From JBGOTP01 sp041476545 (GTDB lineage: Bacteria > Acidobacteriota > Vicinamibacteria > Vicinamibacterales > CAVVIG01), in assembly GCA_041476545.1 (NCBI GenBank), contig JBGOTP010000234.1:1-8379 (forward strand): a stretch of 8,379 nucleotides of DNA, in the 5' to 3' direction. Positions within the stretch are counted from its first letter, which is position 1. Each line of letters starts with the position of its first letter. Below, piece after piece: positions 1 to 6,515 of this stretch. The notes beneath the pieces are model-generated. The model saw nothing but the letters and a program-made list of their open reading frames with translations, was not told the origin of the DNA and made no database searches. Made by a program: the position numbers and the translations under genes.

Positions 1-1
1 A

Positions 2-199
2 GGAGTACTGGATGATGCTGTGAGAGCCATTCGGCATGGAGCATGGGATTACGTACCAAAGCCCATAACCAACCTGGATGTCCTCAAGCATACTATCGAA
101 CGCAACATTGAACGTGCTCGGTTGGTAGATGAGAACAGCAAGCACCGGCAGCAGCTGGAGGAGCTTGTCAGAGTGAGGACCGAGCAACTTGAAGAGGCC
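2..199 (+). CDS. Response regulator fragment: C-terminal end of receiver domain plus coiled-coil linker
   Basis: The frame is open from the left edge, so the 5' end is missing. The peptide contains the end of a CheY-like receiver domain: an alpha-4 stretch (LDDAVRAIRHGAWDYV), then the conserved Lys-Pro pair (PKPI, Lys codon at 59-61) that closes the phosphorylation site, then alpha-5. A charged helical stretch follows (IERARLVDENSKHRQQLEELV, about codons 30-50 of this fragment) and an R-T-E-Q-L-E-E-A segment, as seen in response regulators that lead into PAS, HD-GYP, GGDEF or kinase output domains. The output domain is absent. From about base 195-205 the + frame stays open to a stop at 488-490, but it is then antisense to scpB and scpA and looks meaningless. 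The phosphoacceptor Asp is upstream of the window. GC is about 52%, lower than everything to the right. The 3' boundary is an estimate, good to about 15 bases. Confidence 0.8.
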
Positions 200-206
200 C
201 TTCGGC
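180..206. other. Probable chimeric junction or rearrangement breakpoint
   Basis: A response-regulator gene read rightward and scpB read leftward both lose family resemblance within these bases. About 20 bp can be read plausibly on either strand (R-T-E-Q-L-E-E-A on +, K-G-L-F-K-L-L on -), so the exact join cannot be fixed. By hand count GC is 94/180 to the left and 42/60 in bases 241-300. No transposase, att-like repeat or integrase is visible. Because it lies about 200 bp from the window edge, an assembly join is the simplest explanation. Confidence 0.7.
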
Positions 207-388
207 GTCAGCGGATCCGGCGAGGCGAAAATCAACGCCTCGACAATCGCCTTCAGCTCGGCCGAGACCGCTCGACGCGTCGGCTCTGCGGCTGTCGCCT
301 GCACGGCTTCACCCGCCTGCCCCTCCGGCGCAGCCTCCCCCGCCCCGGCCTCCCCTGCCTGCCCGTCCGCTTTCGTGTGTTTACTCAC
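182..388 (-). CDS. scpB: Segregation and condensation protein B, N-terminal fragment
   Basis: ScpB is the winged-helix partner of ScpA in the SMC-ScpA-ScpB condensin complex, which compacts and separates bacterial chromosomes. I take the GTG at 388-386 as start. It overlaps the end of scpA (stop 383-381) by 8 bases, the usual scpA-scpB arrangement. The first 35 or so residues are a low-complexity Ala/Gly/Glu/Pro tail, then comes the diagnostic ScpB start (residues about 44-69: ELKAIVEALIFASPDPLT and then KGLFKLL). After FKLL the frame remains open to base 2, but the peptide no longer resembles ScpB and is antisense to the receiver-domain gene. Only about 69 residues of a protein normally near 180-250 aa are therefore present. 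The truncation coincides with a drop in GC and with the end of the opposing gene. Confidence 0.82.
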
Positions 389-1187
389 CGCGATGCTCCT
401 CCGGATCACCGATGGGATGCGGCGCATCAGCCGGCCGCTCCCGTTTGTACACGCGGATGGGCCCGAAGCTACCCGCCTGAAAGACCCTGACCAGCTTGAG
501 CCGAATCATCTCGAGCAGCGCCAGGAACGTGACGATGAGTCCTCCGCGATCCTGCACGTCGGCGAACAGGTCCTCGAAGCCGCACGCCTCAGTCTCGGAA
601 AGCCGCGCGAGCAGTTGTTCAATGCGCACCTCGAGCGGCATCTGCTCGGGCGGAAGCAGGAGCTTCGGCCGCTGTTTGGCCCGATCGACGACCGCTTGAA
701 ACGCGCTCAGCAGGCTGAAGAGATCGACTTCAATCTCCGGCTCGTAGTCGTCGCCGGCCAGCGCGGCCACACTTTCGTCGGGACGCGGCCACTGCGCGGA
801 TCGAAGCTGCTCGCGCTCGTGGAGCAGGCCGGCCGCCGCCTTGAACTTCTGATGCTCGATGAGACGCCGGACGAGCGCATCGCGCGGATCTTCTTCCTCG
901 CCTTCCACGCCGGCCGCCGTTTCCGGCCGAGGCAGCAGCATCTTCGACTTGATGTGAATCAGCGTGGTCGCCATCACGAGGTAGTCCCCGGCAATATCCA
1001 GATTCAGGTCCTGCATGAACTGAATCGTCTCGAGGTACTGCGCGGTAATGAGCGCGATGGGAATGTCGTAAATGCTCACCTCGTGCTTCTTGATGAGATG
1101 GAGCAAGAGGTCCAGCGGCCCCTCGAAGTTCGCGAGGGTAATCGGGATCGCGTCAACCGACGATTCGAAACCGGGGTGGTGGTCCAT
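381..1187 (-). CDS. scpA: Segregation and condensation protein A
   Basis: ScpA is the kleisin subunit that bridges the SMC heads and binds ScpB in the bacterial condensin complex. The N-terminal domain is unmistakable: PITLANFEGPLDLLLHLIKKHEVSIYDIPI at about residues 15-44, followed by YLETIQFMQDLNLDIAGDYLVMATTLIHIKSKMLLP. A variable acidic middle (VEGEEEDPRDALVRRLIEHQKF) leads to a C-terminal winged helix (FEDLFADVQDRGGLIVTFLALLEMIRLKLVRVFQ) that contacts the SMC head. At 268 aa the length is normal. Two starts are possible, GTG at 1190 or ATG at 1187. I prefer the ATG because it overlaps the trpS stop as TGATG, which suits translational coupling; no strong Shine-Dalgarno sequence is visible. 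The gene ends inside the scpB start. It is fourth in the uvrC-M50-trpS-scpA-scpB operon. Confidence 0.95.
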   Translation of the reverse strand: MDHHPGFESSVDAIPITLANFEGPLDLLLHLIKKHEVSIYDIPIALITAQYLETIQFMQDLNLDIAGDYLVMATTLIHIKSKMLLPRPETAAGVEGEEEDPRDALVRRLIEHQKFKAAAGLLHEREQLRSAQWPRPDESVAALAGDDYEPEIEVDLFSLLSAFQAVVDRAKQRPKLLLPPEQMPLEVRIEQLLARLSETEACGFEDLFADVQDRGGLIVTFLALLEMIRLKLVRVFQAGSFGPIRVYKRERPADAPHPIGDPEEHRGE

Positions 1188-2230
1188 CACCGATACGATA
1201 TCTTCACCGCGTCCCGCACGCGCTCCATGGTGTGCTGAGCGGCGACGCGCGCGCGTTTCGAACCCTCGAATAGTACTTCCTTCAACCGATCCGGCTTCGT
1301 CAGGGCGGCGGCGCGACGGTCGCGGATGGGGTCGAGGTGCGCGTTGAGTGCGTTCGCCAGCTTCGTCTTGACTTCCACGTCACCGACGTTCCCGCCGCGG
1401 TACCGCGCCTTGAGGTCCTCCACCTCTCCCTTGTTCGGATTGAAGGCGTCGTGGTACGTAAACACGGGGTTGCCCTCGACGGTTCCCGGAATGTCCGCAC
1501 GGATGCGTTTCGGATCCGTGTACATCCGCATCACTTTCTTCCTCACATCGTCCGCGCTGTCCGACAGGTGAATCGTATTGCCGAGGCTCTTGCTCATTTT
1601 CTTGTCGCCATCGAGCCCCGGCAGGCGCCCGAACGGCGTGAGCAGCGGCTGCGGCTCGACCAGCACGACGCGATCCCCGGATCTAAACATGTTGTTGAAT
1701 CGCCGCACGACTTCACGTCCGAGTTCCAGGTGCGCAACCTGGTCCTCGCCAACCGGCACGAACCGCGCATCGTACATCGTCACGTCGGCGGCCTGGAGCA
1801 ATGGGTATCCGAGGAAGCCGATCGAAGACAGATCCTTGTCCTTCAGATTCTCCTGCTGTTCCTTGTACGTCGGCACGCGTTCGAGCCACGGCACAGGCAC
1901 GACCATGGACAGCAGCAGATACAGCTCGGCGTGTTCCGGCACGAGCGACTGAATGAAGAATGTGCTCTTCTCCGGATCGAGGCCGGCGCCTATCCAGTCG
2001 GCCACGTTGTCGTACGCGTACGCGGTGAGCTGGCTTGTGTCGGCGAAATCGCTCGTCAGGGCATGCCAGTCGGCGACGAAGTAGAAACACTCGTACTGAT
2101 CCTGCAACGGAACCCAGTTGCCGAGCGCGCCAATCAGATGCCCCAGATGCAACTTGCCGGTCGGCCGCATGCCGGAGACCACGCGGGCGCGCGCGGAGGA
2201 GGAAGCCGAAGCGGGAGCGCGATCGGTCAC
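1187..2230 (-). CDS. trpS: Tryptophanyl-tRNA synthetase
   Basis: This class Ic aminoacyl-tRNA synthetase activates tryptophan with ATP and charges tRNA-Trp in the cytosol. It has both class I signatures: HLGH at residues 28-31 (after SGMRPTGKLHLGHL) and KMSKS at 211-215 (DGDKKMSKSLGNTI). Between them are YFVADWHALTS, the PTYKEQQEN segment and GEDQVAHLELGREVVRRFN, all characteristic of bacterial TrpS. The 347-aa length is normal for the family. The first 16 residues are an Ala/Ser/Arg-rich extension before the conserved core. The GTG start at 2230 overlaps the stop of the upstream M50 gene as GTGA, a 4-base overlap pointing to coupled translation. An alternative start is not needed. No T-box or leader is visible, as expected inside an operon. 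Confidence 0.97.
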   Translation of the reverse strand: MTDRAPASASSSARARVVSGMRPTGKLHLGHLIGALGNWVPLQDQYECFYFVADWHALTSDFADTSQLTAYAYDNVADWIGAGLDPEKSTFFIQSLVPEHAELYLLLSMVVPVPWLERVPTYKEQQENLKDKDLSSIGFLGYPLLQAADVTMYDARFVPVGEDQVAHLELGREVVRRFNNMFRSGDRVVLVEPQPLLTPFGRLPGLDGDKKMSKSLGNTIHLSDSADDVRKKVMRMYTDPKRIRADIPGTVEGNPVFTYHDAFNPNKGEVEDLKARYRGGNVGDVEVKTKLANALNAHLDPIRDRRAAALTKPDRLKEVLFEGSKRARVAAQHTMERVRDAVKISYR

Positions 2231-2874
2231 GGCAGTAAGGAATACACGAAGTTCGCGGGGCGTCCGACCAGATAGTCGAACCCGTTGGTGAGGATCAGGG
2301 CGTAGAGCAGCAGAAACCCGTACGGCCTGACCTGATCGAAGAGCGACGCCAGCGGCCGTGGCAGCAGCCCGCTCAGTACGTTGCCACCGTCGAGCGGTGG
2401 AATGGGCAGCATATTGAACACGGCCAAGAGCACATTGAGTTGCACGGCTCGACTGAGCAGCGACGCGAGCGGCGCCGTCACATTGGGCTGACCGAGCACC
2501 ACGGGCGAGACGGGCATCACGGCCAGGATCAACGACGCCGAGAACGCAATGACGAGGTTACTCGCCGGTCCGGCGGCCGCGACCAGTATGAAGTCGCGGC
2601 GGGGATGGCCCAGCTGCCGCGTACTCACCGGCACCGGCTTCGCCCACCCGATGATCGGGACGCCGGTCACCATCGCAATTAACGGAAACAGCACCGTGCC
2701 AATCGGGTCGGCGTGGACCAGCGGATTCAGCGAGACGCGCCCCAGCCGGCGCGCGGTTGGATCGCCAAGGCGGTCGGCGGTCCACGCGTGAGCCATCTCG
2801 TGAATGGTCAGAGAGAACAGCAGAACGATGAAGGCGATGAAGACCTGAACGAAGTCGATATCGAGCAAGGACAA
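2227..2874 (-). CDS. M50 (site-2 protease family) membrane metalloprotease
   Basis: A compact 215-aa intramembrane zinc metalloprotease. The first helix (about residues 9-29) carries the HEMAH zinc site at 25-29, where two His ligands and the catalytic Glu lie. A second membrane segment surrounds AAAGPASN (99-106), and the third zinc ligand is in NMLPIPPLDGG (154-164, Asp162), which also matches the family's NPxxDG pattern in relaxed form. It has no PDZ or CBS domain, as in the minimal family often annotated only as site-2 protease; its substrate is unknown. The start is TTG at 2874 or, less likely, a second TTG two codons later. Neither has a clear Shine-Dalgarno sequence, and the first ATG would fall within the zinc motif. 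It starts 12 bp after the uvrC stop and overlaps trpS by 4 bases. Confidence 0.9.
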   Translation of the reverse strand: MSLLDIDFVQVFIAFIVLLFSLTIHEMAHAWTADRLGDPTARRLGRVSLNPLVHADPIGTVLFPLIAMVTGVPIIGWAKPVPVSTRQLGHPRRDFILVAAAGPASNLVIAFSASLILAVMPVSPVVLGQPNVTAPLASLLSRAVQLNVLLAVFNMLPIPPLDGGNVLSGLLPRPLASLFDQVRPYGFLLLYALILTNGFDYLVGRPANFVYSLLP

Positions 2875-2886
2875 GGAGTAGACAGG

Positions 2887-4692
2887 TTACGGCCGCCCTG
2901 CGAAAAACGCAAGGACGGCATCGGCCACTTTCGCCCCGACCTCGGCCATCAAATCCTCGCGCGACGCGCGGCGCACGCCGGCCAGGCTGCCGAATTTCGT
3001 GAGCAGCACGCGACGGCGCCGCGGTCCGATGCCGGCCACATGATCGAGATCCGACCGCATATCGCGTGCGGTCCGGGCCTGGCGATGAAAGGTCACCGCA
3101 AAACGGTGTGCTTCGTCTCGAATGCGCTGCACGAGCAGCAGCGCCGGATCGCCGGACGCGAGGGCAATCGGATCCTCGTGGTCCCGCGTGTACAGCAGTT
3201 CTTCCTTCTTCGCGATGCCGACGGCGATGAGATTCGACTGGCCCAGATCCTCGAGTGCCGCGTACGCGGCCGAGAGCTGCCCTTTTCCGCCATCGATCAA
3301 GATGAGATCGGGAAACGGCCCGCCCTCTTCGAGGAGCTTCCGGTGGCGCCGGCCGACGACTTCCCGCATGGCGGCGAAGTCGTCGTTCGCCCCTCCGCGG
3401 ATTCTAAATTTCCGATACTCCGACCGTCGCATGCGGCCGTCTTCGCAGACCACCAGCGAGGCCACCGTTTCGCTGCCCTGAATCGTCGAGATGTCAAAGC
3501 ATTCGATACGACGCGGGAGCGATGGCAGCGCGAGCACCGCCTGCAGCGTTTCGAGCGCCTCGAACTGCGCGGCGGTCGTCTGGTTGAAGCGATTCTGATA
3601 CGCCAGCGCCGCGTTGCGGTTCGCGAGATCGATCAGCCCCCGCTTCTCGCCCCGCTGGGGCACGATGATGCGGACGCGGCGACCCGCCTCGCCAGACAAC
3701 CACTCCTCGAGCGCATCGCGACTGTCCGGCTCGGAGGGCACGTGGATCTCCGCCGGCGCGTCCCGCAATTCATAGAACTGCTGGACGGCCGCCGCCACCA
3801 CTTCCGCGTCCTCCGTGCCGGGGAACGACTCGTCGCTCCCGAGTTCGATGCGTTCCACGACGCGTCCGCGCCGGACCTGGAAGACCTGCACCACGACACC
3901 TGCGGCACCGGCCTTGATGCCGAAGACGTCGCGATGGCCGAGTTCCGCGGTCGCCATCTTCTGCTGACGATCGCCGAGCGTCTGCACGGTCCGCAGCGCA
4001 TCGCGGAGCTGGGCTGCCTCTTCAAACCGCTCGCCCTCGGCCGCCTCGATCATGCGGCTCGTCAACGCCTTCGTCAGCTCGTCGTTCTTCCCCTCGAGAA
4101 ACAGTCTGGTGAGACCGACGGCCCGGCCGTACTCTTCCTTGGAACACACGGTGTCCACGCACGGCGCCACGCACCGCTTGATGTCGTACTCGAGGCACGG
4201 CCGGTCGCGGTGCCCCGTGATGACTTCGTTGCAGGAGCGGATGCCGAACAGACGATGGGTGAGCGCCATGGTCCTCCGCGCCAGGCGCGCGGGCAGAAAC
4301 GGCCCCGCGTAGAAGCTGCCATCCCGCTCGACACGGCGCGCGACCTGCACGCGCGGGAACGCCTCGTTCGTCGTGAGCTGCAGATAGGGATAATTCTTGT
4401 CGTCGCGCAACAGAATGTTGTACTTCGGACTGCGCTGCTTGATCAGGTTGTTTTCGAGCGCGAGCGCCTCCACGACCGAGTCGGTGACGATGACGTCGAG
4501 CCTGGCGACTTCGTCGAGGAGTGCGTCCGTTTTGGGGTCCGACCCATGCGCGCCGAGATAATTCCGCACCCGGTCGCGCAGCGACCGCGCCTTGCCGATG
4601 TAGATGGTGTCACCCGCCGCGTTGGCATAGAGATACACGCCCGGCTGCTCCGGCAAGCGCGCGATCTGATCCTTGAGTTCGCCGATGGCCAT
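2887..4692 (-). CDS. uvrC: UvrABC system protein C, excision nuclease
   Basis: UvrC makes the 3' and 5' incisions on either side of a DNA lesion after UvrA and UvrB load at the damage. The full architecture is present in 601 aa, a normal length. The N-terminal GIY-YIG nuclease (about 12-95) has PGVYLY, YIGKARSLRDR (Arg39) and Glu80. Four Cys at 154, 166, 174 and 178 match the conserved cluster-binding set of UvrC. The UvrB-binding UVR motif is at about 207-236. The RNase H-like nuclease has Asp400 (ECFDIS), Asp467 (LILIDGGKGQ) and His529 (RDEAHRF). Helix-hairpin-helix repeats (DHVAGIGPRRRRVLL) close the protein. The ATG at 4692 is chosen because the GIY-YIG domain begins a few residues later. 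It is the first gene of the minus-strand operon, so its promoter must lie inside the divergent phosphatidyltransferase gene. Confidence 0.98.
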   Translation of the reverse strand: MAIGELKDQIARLPEQPGVYLYANAAGDTIYIGKARSLRDRVRNYLGAHGSDPKTDALLDEVARLDVIVTDSVVEALALENNLIKQRSPKYNILLRDDKNYPYLQLTTNEAFPRVQVARRVERDGSFYAGPFLPARLARRTMALTHRLFGIRSCNEVITGHRDRPCLEYDIKRCVAPCVDTVCSKEEYGRAVGLTRLFLEGKNDELTKALTSRMIEAAEGERFEEAAQLRDALRTVQTLGDRQQKMATAELGHRDVFGIKAGAAGVVVQVFQVRRGRVVERIELGSDESFPGTEDAEVVAAAVQQFYELRDAPAEIHVPSEPDSRDALEEWLSGEAGRRVRIIVPQRGEKRGLIDLANRNAALAYQNRFNQTTAAQFEALETLQAVLALPSLPRRIECFDISTIQGSETVASLVVCEDGRMRRSEYRKFRIRGGANDDFAAMREVVGRRHRKLLEEGGPFPDLILIDGGKGQLSAAYAALEDLGQSNLIAVGIAKKEELLYTRDHEDPIALASGDPALLLVQRIRDEAHRFAVTFHRQARTARDMRSDLDHVAGIGPRRRRVLLTKFGSLAGVRRASREDLMAEVGAKVADAVLAFFAGRP

Positions 4693-4700
4693 ACGCTACT

Positions 4701-5546
4701 ATGGCGCGTCCTCACGACGTGCCTGAACTCTTCACTATACCAGCAGGCGCCCCGGGCTCACCCGGCCATCTGACCTTCACCGGCCTCATCGGTCGTGTCT
4801 GCATGTTTCCACTCCGGGCCATCATCGGCGCCTGTGTCGCGCTGCGCGTTCACCCGAATGTGCTGACGCTCATCGGCGTCATCGTCAACGTCGGGGCGGC
4901 CTGGGCCCTCGGCTTCCATCATTTCGTCCTTGCCGGCGTGGTGATGATCTGCGCGAACATCTTTGATTTCATCGATGGCAAGGTCGCCCACCAGCTTCAA
5001 CTGCAGTCGGCGTTCGGGGCGTTCTGGGATTCGACGCTCGACCGATTTTCGGATCTGGCACTGCTCACCGGACTGATCTACTTGTATTCGAAGCTCGACC
5101 GGAGCGATTACGTCATGCTCGCGGTGCTCACGCTCGTCTTCTCGATCATGACGAGCTACATCCGCGCCCGAGCCGAGTCCCTCATCCAGAAGTGCAAGGT
5201 GGGATTCATGGAACGGCCCGAGCGGATCGTGCTGTTCATGATCGGAGCCTTCACGAACCGCATGGCGGCGGTGCTCTGGGTGATCTTCATGCTCTCGATC
5301 CTGGCCGTGGCCAACCGGATCTACTACACGTTTCTCGTGCTCAACAAACGGCCGATGCCTTCACGAACTGGTGGCGCCGGCCTGTTCAACCGGGCATTCT
5401 TCTGGACCGACGAGCGCACGACGTTGCCCTATGATCTTTGGGTGATCGCGATTCTCGCGTTCGTGTGGCTCACGCCGCCGGCGTGGCTGGGCGATCCGAC
5501 GGCGAGCGGGATGGGCCTCGGCGGCTGGCTCGTGCACGCCTTCTAG
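4701..5546 (+). CDS. CDP-alcohol phosphatidyltransferase family membrane protein
   Basis: Members of this family join a CDP-activated lipid or alcohol to a second alcohol during phospholipid synthesis in the inner membrane. The signature D-x2-D-G-x2-A-R-x8-G-x3-D-x3-D is found at residues 89-114 (Asp89, Asp92, Gly93, Ala96, Gly106, Asp110, Asp114) with correct spacing, so all four metal-binding Asp are present. The usual Arg after Ala96 is His97 (codon CAC). Hydrophobic segments flank the motif (about 38-48, 54-88, 119-130, 135-152, 193-215, 246-262), consistent with about six membrane helices. The substrate cannot be read from the sequence: phosphatidylglycerophosphate-, inositol- or serine-type are all open. 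The ATG at 4701 lies only 8 bp from the divergent uvrC start. GTG at 4719 or ATG at 4803 are alternatives, and the family core begins only at about residue 24. None has a clear Shine-Dalgarno sequence. Confidence 0.88.
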   Translation: MARPHDVPELFTIPAGAPGSPGHLTFTGLIGRVCMFPLRAIIGACVALRVHPNVLTLIGVIVNVGAAWALGFHHFVLAGVVMICANIFDFIDGKVAHQLQLQSAFGAFWDSTLDRFSDLALLTGLIYLYSKLDRSDYVMLAVLTLVFSIMTSYIRARAESLIQKCKVGFMERPERIVLFMIGAFTNRMAAVLWVIFMLSILAVANRIYYTFLVLNKRPMPSRTGGAGLFNRAFFWTDERTTLPYDLWVIAILAFVWLTPPAWLGDPTASGMGLGGWLVHAF

Positions 5547-5615
5547 GCCCACGTCCGACTAAAGTCGGACGCCACATCTGTGGGATCCGGCTTCAGCCGG
5601 ATTGCGCCTAGGCCC
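5543..5615. repeat. 8-bp direct repeat CTAGGCCC flanking the hairpin element
   Basis: CTAGGCCC occurs at 5543-5550 and again at 5608-5615, immediately on either side of 57 bases that contain all three hairpins. The left copy contains the TAG stop of the phosphatidyltransferase (5544-5546). The right copy contains the stop of ku read on the - strand (CTA at 5608-5610). This resembles a target-site duplication, although the element has no terminal inverted repeats. Confidence 0.5.
5552..5602. repeat. REP-like element: three back-to-back hairpins between convergent genes
   Basis: Three palindromes follow one another. The first, at 5552-5571, has 9-bp perfect arms around AA (core GTCCGACT / AGTCGGAC). 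The second, at 5572-5583, has 5-bp arms (CCACA / TGTGG) around TC. The third, at 5585-5602, has 8-bp perfect arms (ATCCGGCT / AGCCGGAT) around TC. The pattern fits a short extragenic palindromic repeat of the kind scattered through Acidobacteriota genomes. As RNA it would fold on either strand and could end or stabilise both convergent transcripts, but there is no T-tract, so I do not call it an intrinsic terminator. No associated transposase is in the window. Confidence 0.8.
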
Positions 5616-6444
5616 GTTTGCGCTGCCGCGCGACCGCCGGCCTGGCATCCGCGGTCTTCTTCTTCCCCGCGCTCACCGCATTCAGGCTCCTCTTGAGCGC
5701 CTCCATCAGATCGACCACCTTCGGGGCCGTCTCGACCGTTGGCGCCACCACATCCTCACCCGCAATCTTCGCATCGATGATCGTCTGCAGCCCTTCGCGG
5801 TACTCGTCCTTGTAAGTGGCCAGATCGAGCGGTCCATCGAACGTGCTAATCACCTGCTTGGCCAGCTTGATCTCCTCGGGCTTCACTTTGGTGGGGACGG
5901 AGTTCAGTTCTTCGACGACATCAATCCCGCGAATCTCGGCGGCGTGATGGAGTGTGTACATCACAATCCCCTGTTTGTGCGGGCGTACGGCGACCAGGTA
6001 TTCCCGCCCGTAGAGCGCAAGCTTGCCGACGCCGACCTTGCCCTTCATGCCATCGCGCATCACGGCGAAGGCATCCGAGGCCACGGGGCCGTCAGGCGCG
6101 AGATAGTACGCCCGATCCACGTAAATGGGATCGATGGCGGTATCGTCCGCGAACTGCACGAGGTCGATGACCCGGGTCGATTCAGGGCGGACCTTGTCGA
6201 AGTCCTCCTCGGTGAGGACGACATAGCGCCCCTTCTCGAACTCGTAGCCTTTCACGATCTCGGCATTGGAGACTTCGCGATTGCAGTGGGGACACCACTT
6301 CTTCTGCTGAATGCGCGTCTGGCATTCGCCGTGAAGCTGGTTGAACGAGAGCGTCCCGCTCGGCTCGGTCGCTGGAAACACCTTGATGGGGATGTTCACC
6401 AGACTGATCTTGAGATAGCCCTTCCAGGTGGCGCGTGCAGACAT
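5608..6444 (-). CDS. ku: Bacterial Ku, non-homologous end joining DNA-binding protein
   Basis: Bacterial Ku forms a homodimeric ring that threads onto broken DNA ends and recruits the ligase LigD for non-homologous end joining. The 278-aa protein starts with the family opening ATWKGYLKISLVNIPIKVFPAT (residues 5-26), then FNQLHGECQTRI and the W-C-P-H-C pair (Cys51, Cys54). The beta-barrel core follows, with GYEFEKGRYVVLTEEDFDKV and IDLVQFADDTAIDPIYVDRAYYLAPD, and then the bridge region through GREYLVAVRPHKQGIVMYTLHHAAEIR. The C-terminal tail from about residue 250 is Lys/Arg-rich (SAGKKK, ARQRKRA), as in Ku proteins whose tails bind DNA and LigD. The ATG at 6444 is followed directly by conserved sequence; no strong Shine-Dalgarno is seen. 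No ligD lies in the window. Its stop is 61 bp from the convergent neighbour's stop. Confidence 0.97.
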   Translation of the reverse strand: MSARATWKGYLKISLVNIPIKVFPATEPSGTLSFNQLHGECQTRIQQKKWCPHCNREVSNAEIVKGYEFEKGRYVVLTEEDFDKVRPESTRVIDLVQFADDTAIDPIYVDRAYYLAPDGPVASDAFAVMRDGMKGKVGVGKLALYGREYLVAVRPHKQGIVMYTLHHAAEIRGIDVVEELNSVPTKVKPEEIKLAKQVISTFDGPLDLATYKDEYREGLQTIIDAKIAGEDVVAPTVETAPKVVDLMEALKRSLNAVSAGKKKTADARPAVARQRKRA

Positions 6445-6450
6445 ATTGGT

Positions 6451-6515
6451 GGCTCTCGGCTTTCGGCTCTCAGCTTTCGGCTCTCAGCTTTCGGCTCTCA
6501 GCTTTCGGCTCTCGG
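6451..6515. repeat. Tandem repeat, 14-bp unit built from two heptamers, about 4.6 copies
   Basis: The unit GGCTCTCAGCTTTC is repeated at 6451, 6465, 6479 and 6493, with a partial copy from 6507. The first unit differs by one base (G for A). Each unit is itself two related heptamers (RGCTCTC and RGCTTTC). The array begins 7 bp upstream of the ku start codon and so would lie in the ku 5' leader. Such perfect short repeats can change copy number by slippage. Confidence 0.88.

Noticed and set aside
189..1238. A 349-codon + strand frame across scpB and scpA
   Set aside because: It is antisense to clear ScpA and ScpB sequence, and its apparent N-terminus is composed of the reversed low-complexity tail of ScpB.
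1337..2275. A 312-codon + strand frame across trpS
   Set aside because: It is a shadow of an intact TrpS with both class I motifs; the peptide has no domain-like pattern.
4719..4745. TATACC / TATAGT as a promoter element for uvrC or the divergent gene
   Set aside because: A -10-like hexamer is present at about 4735-4740, but no -35 of acceptable quality lies 16-18 bp away on either strand.
2713..4773. A 686-codon open frame on the + strand opposite uvrC and the M50 gene
   Set aside because: It is antisense to a UvrC with all catalytic residues intact, is rich in Arg, His and Asp as expected from GC-rich antisense frames, and shows no recognisable domain.
5552..5571. Intrinsic terminator at the first hairpin
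   Set aside because: The stem is strong, but no T-run follows on either strand; kept as a repeat with a possible transcript-end role.
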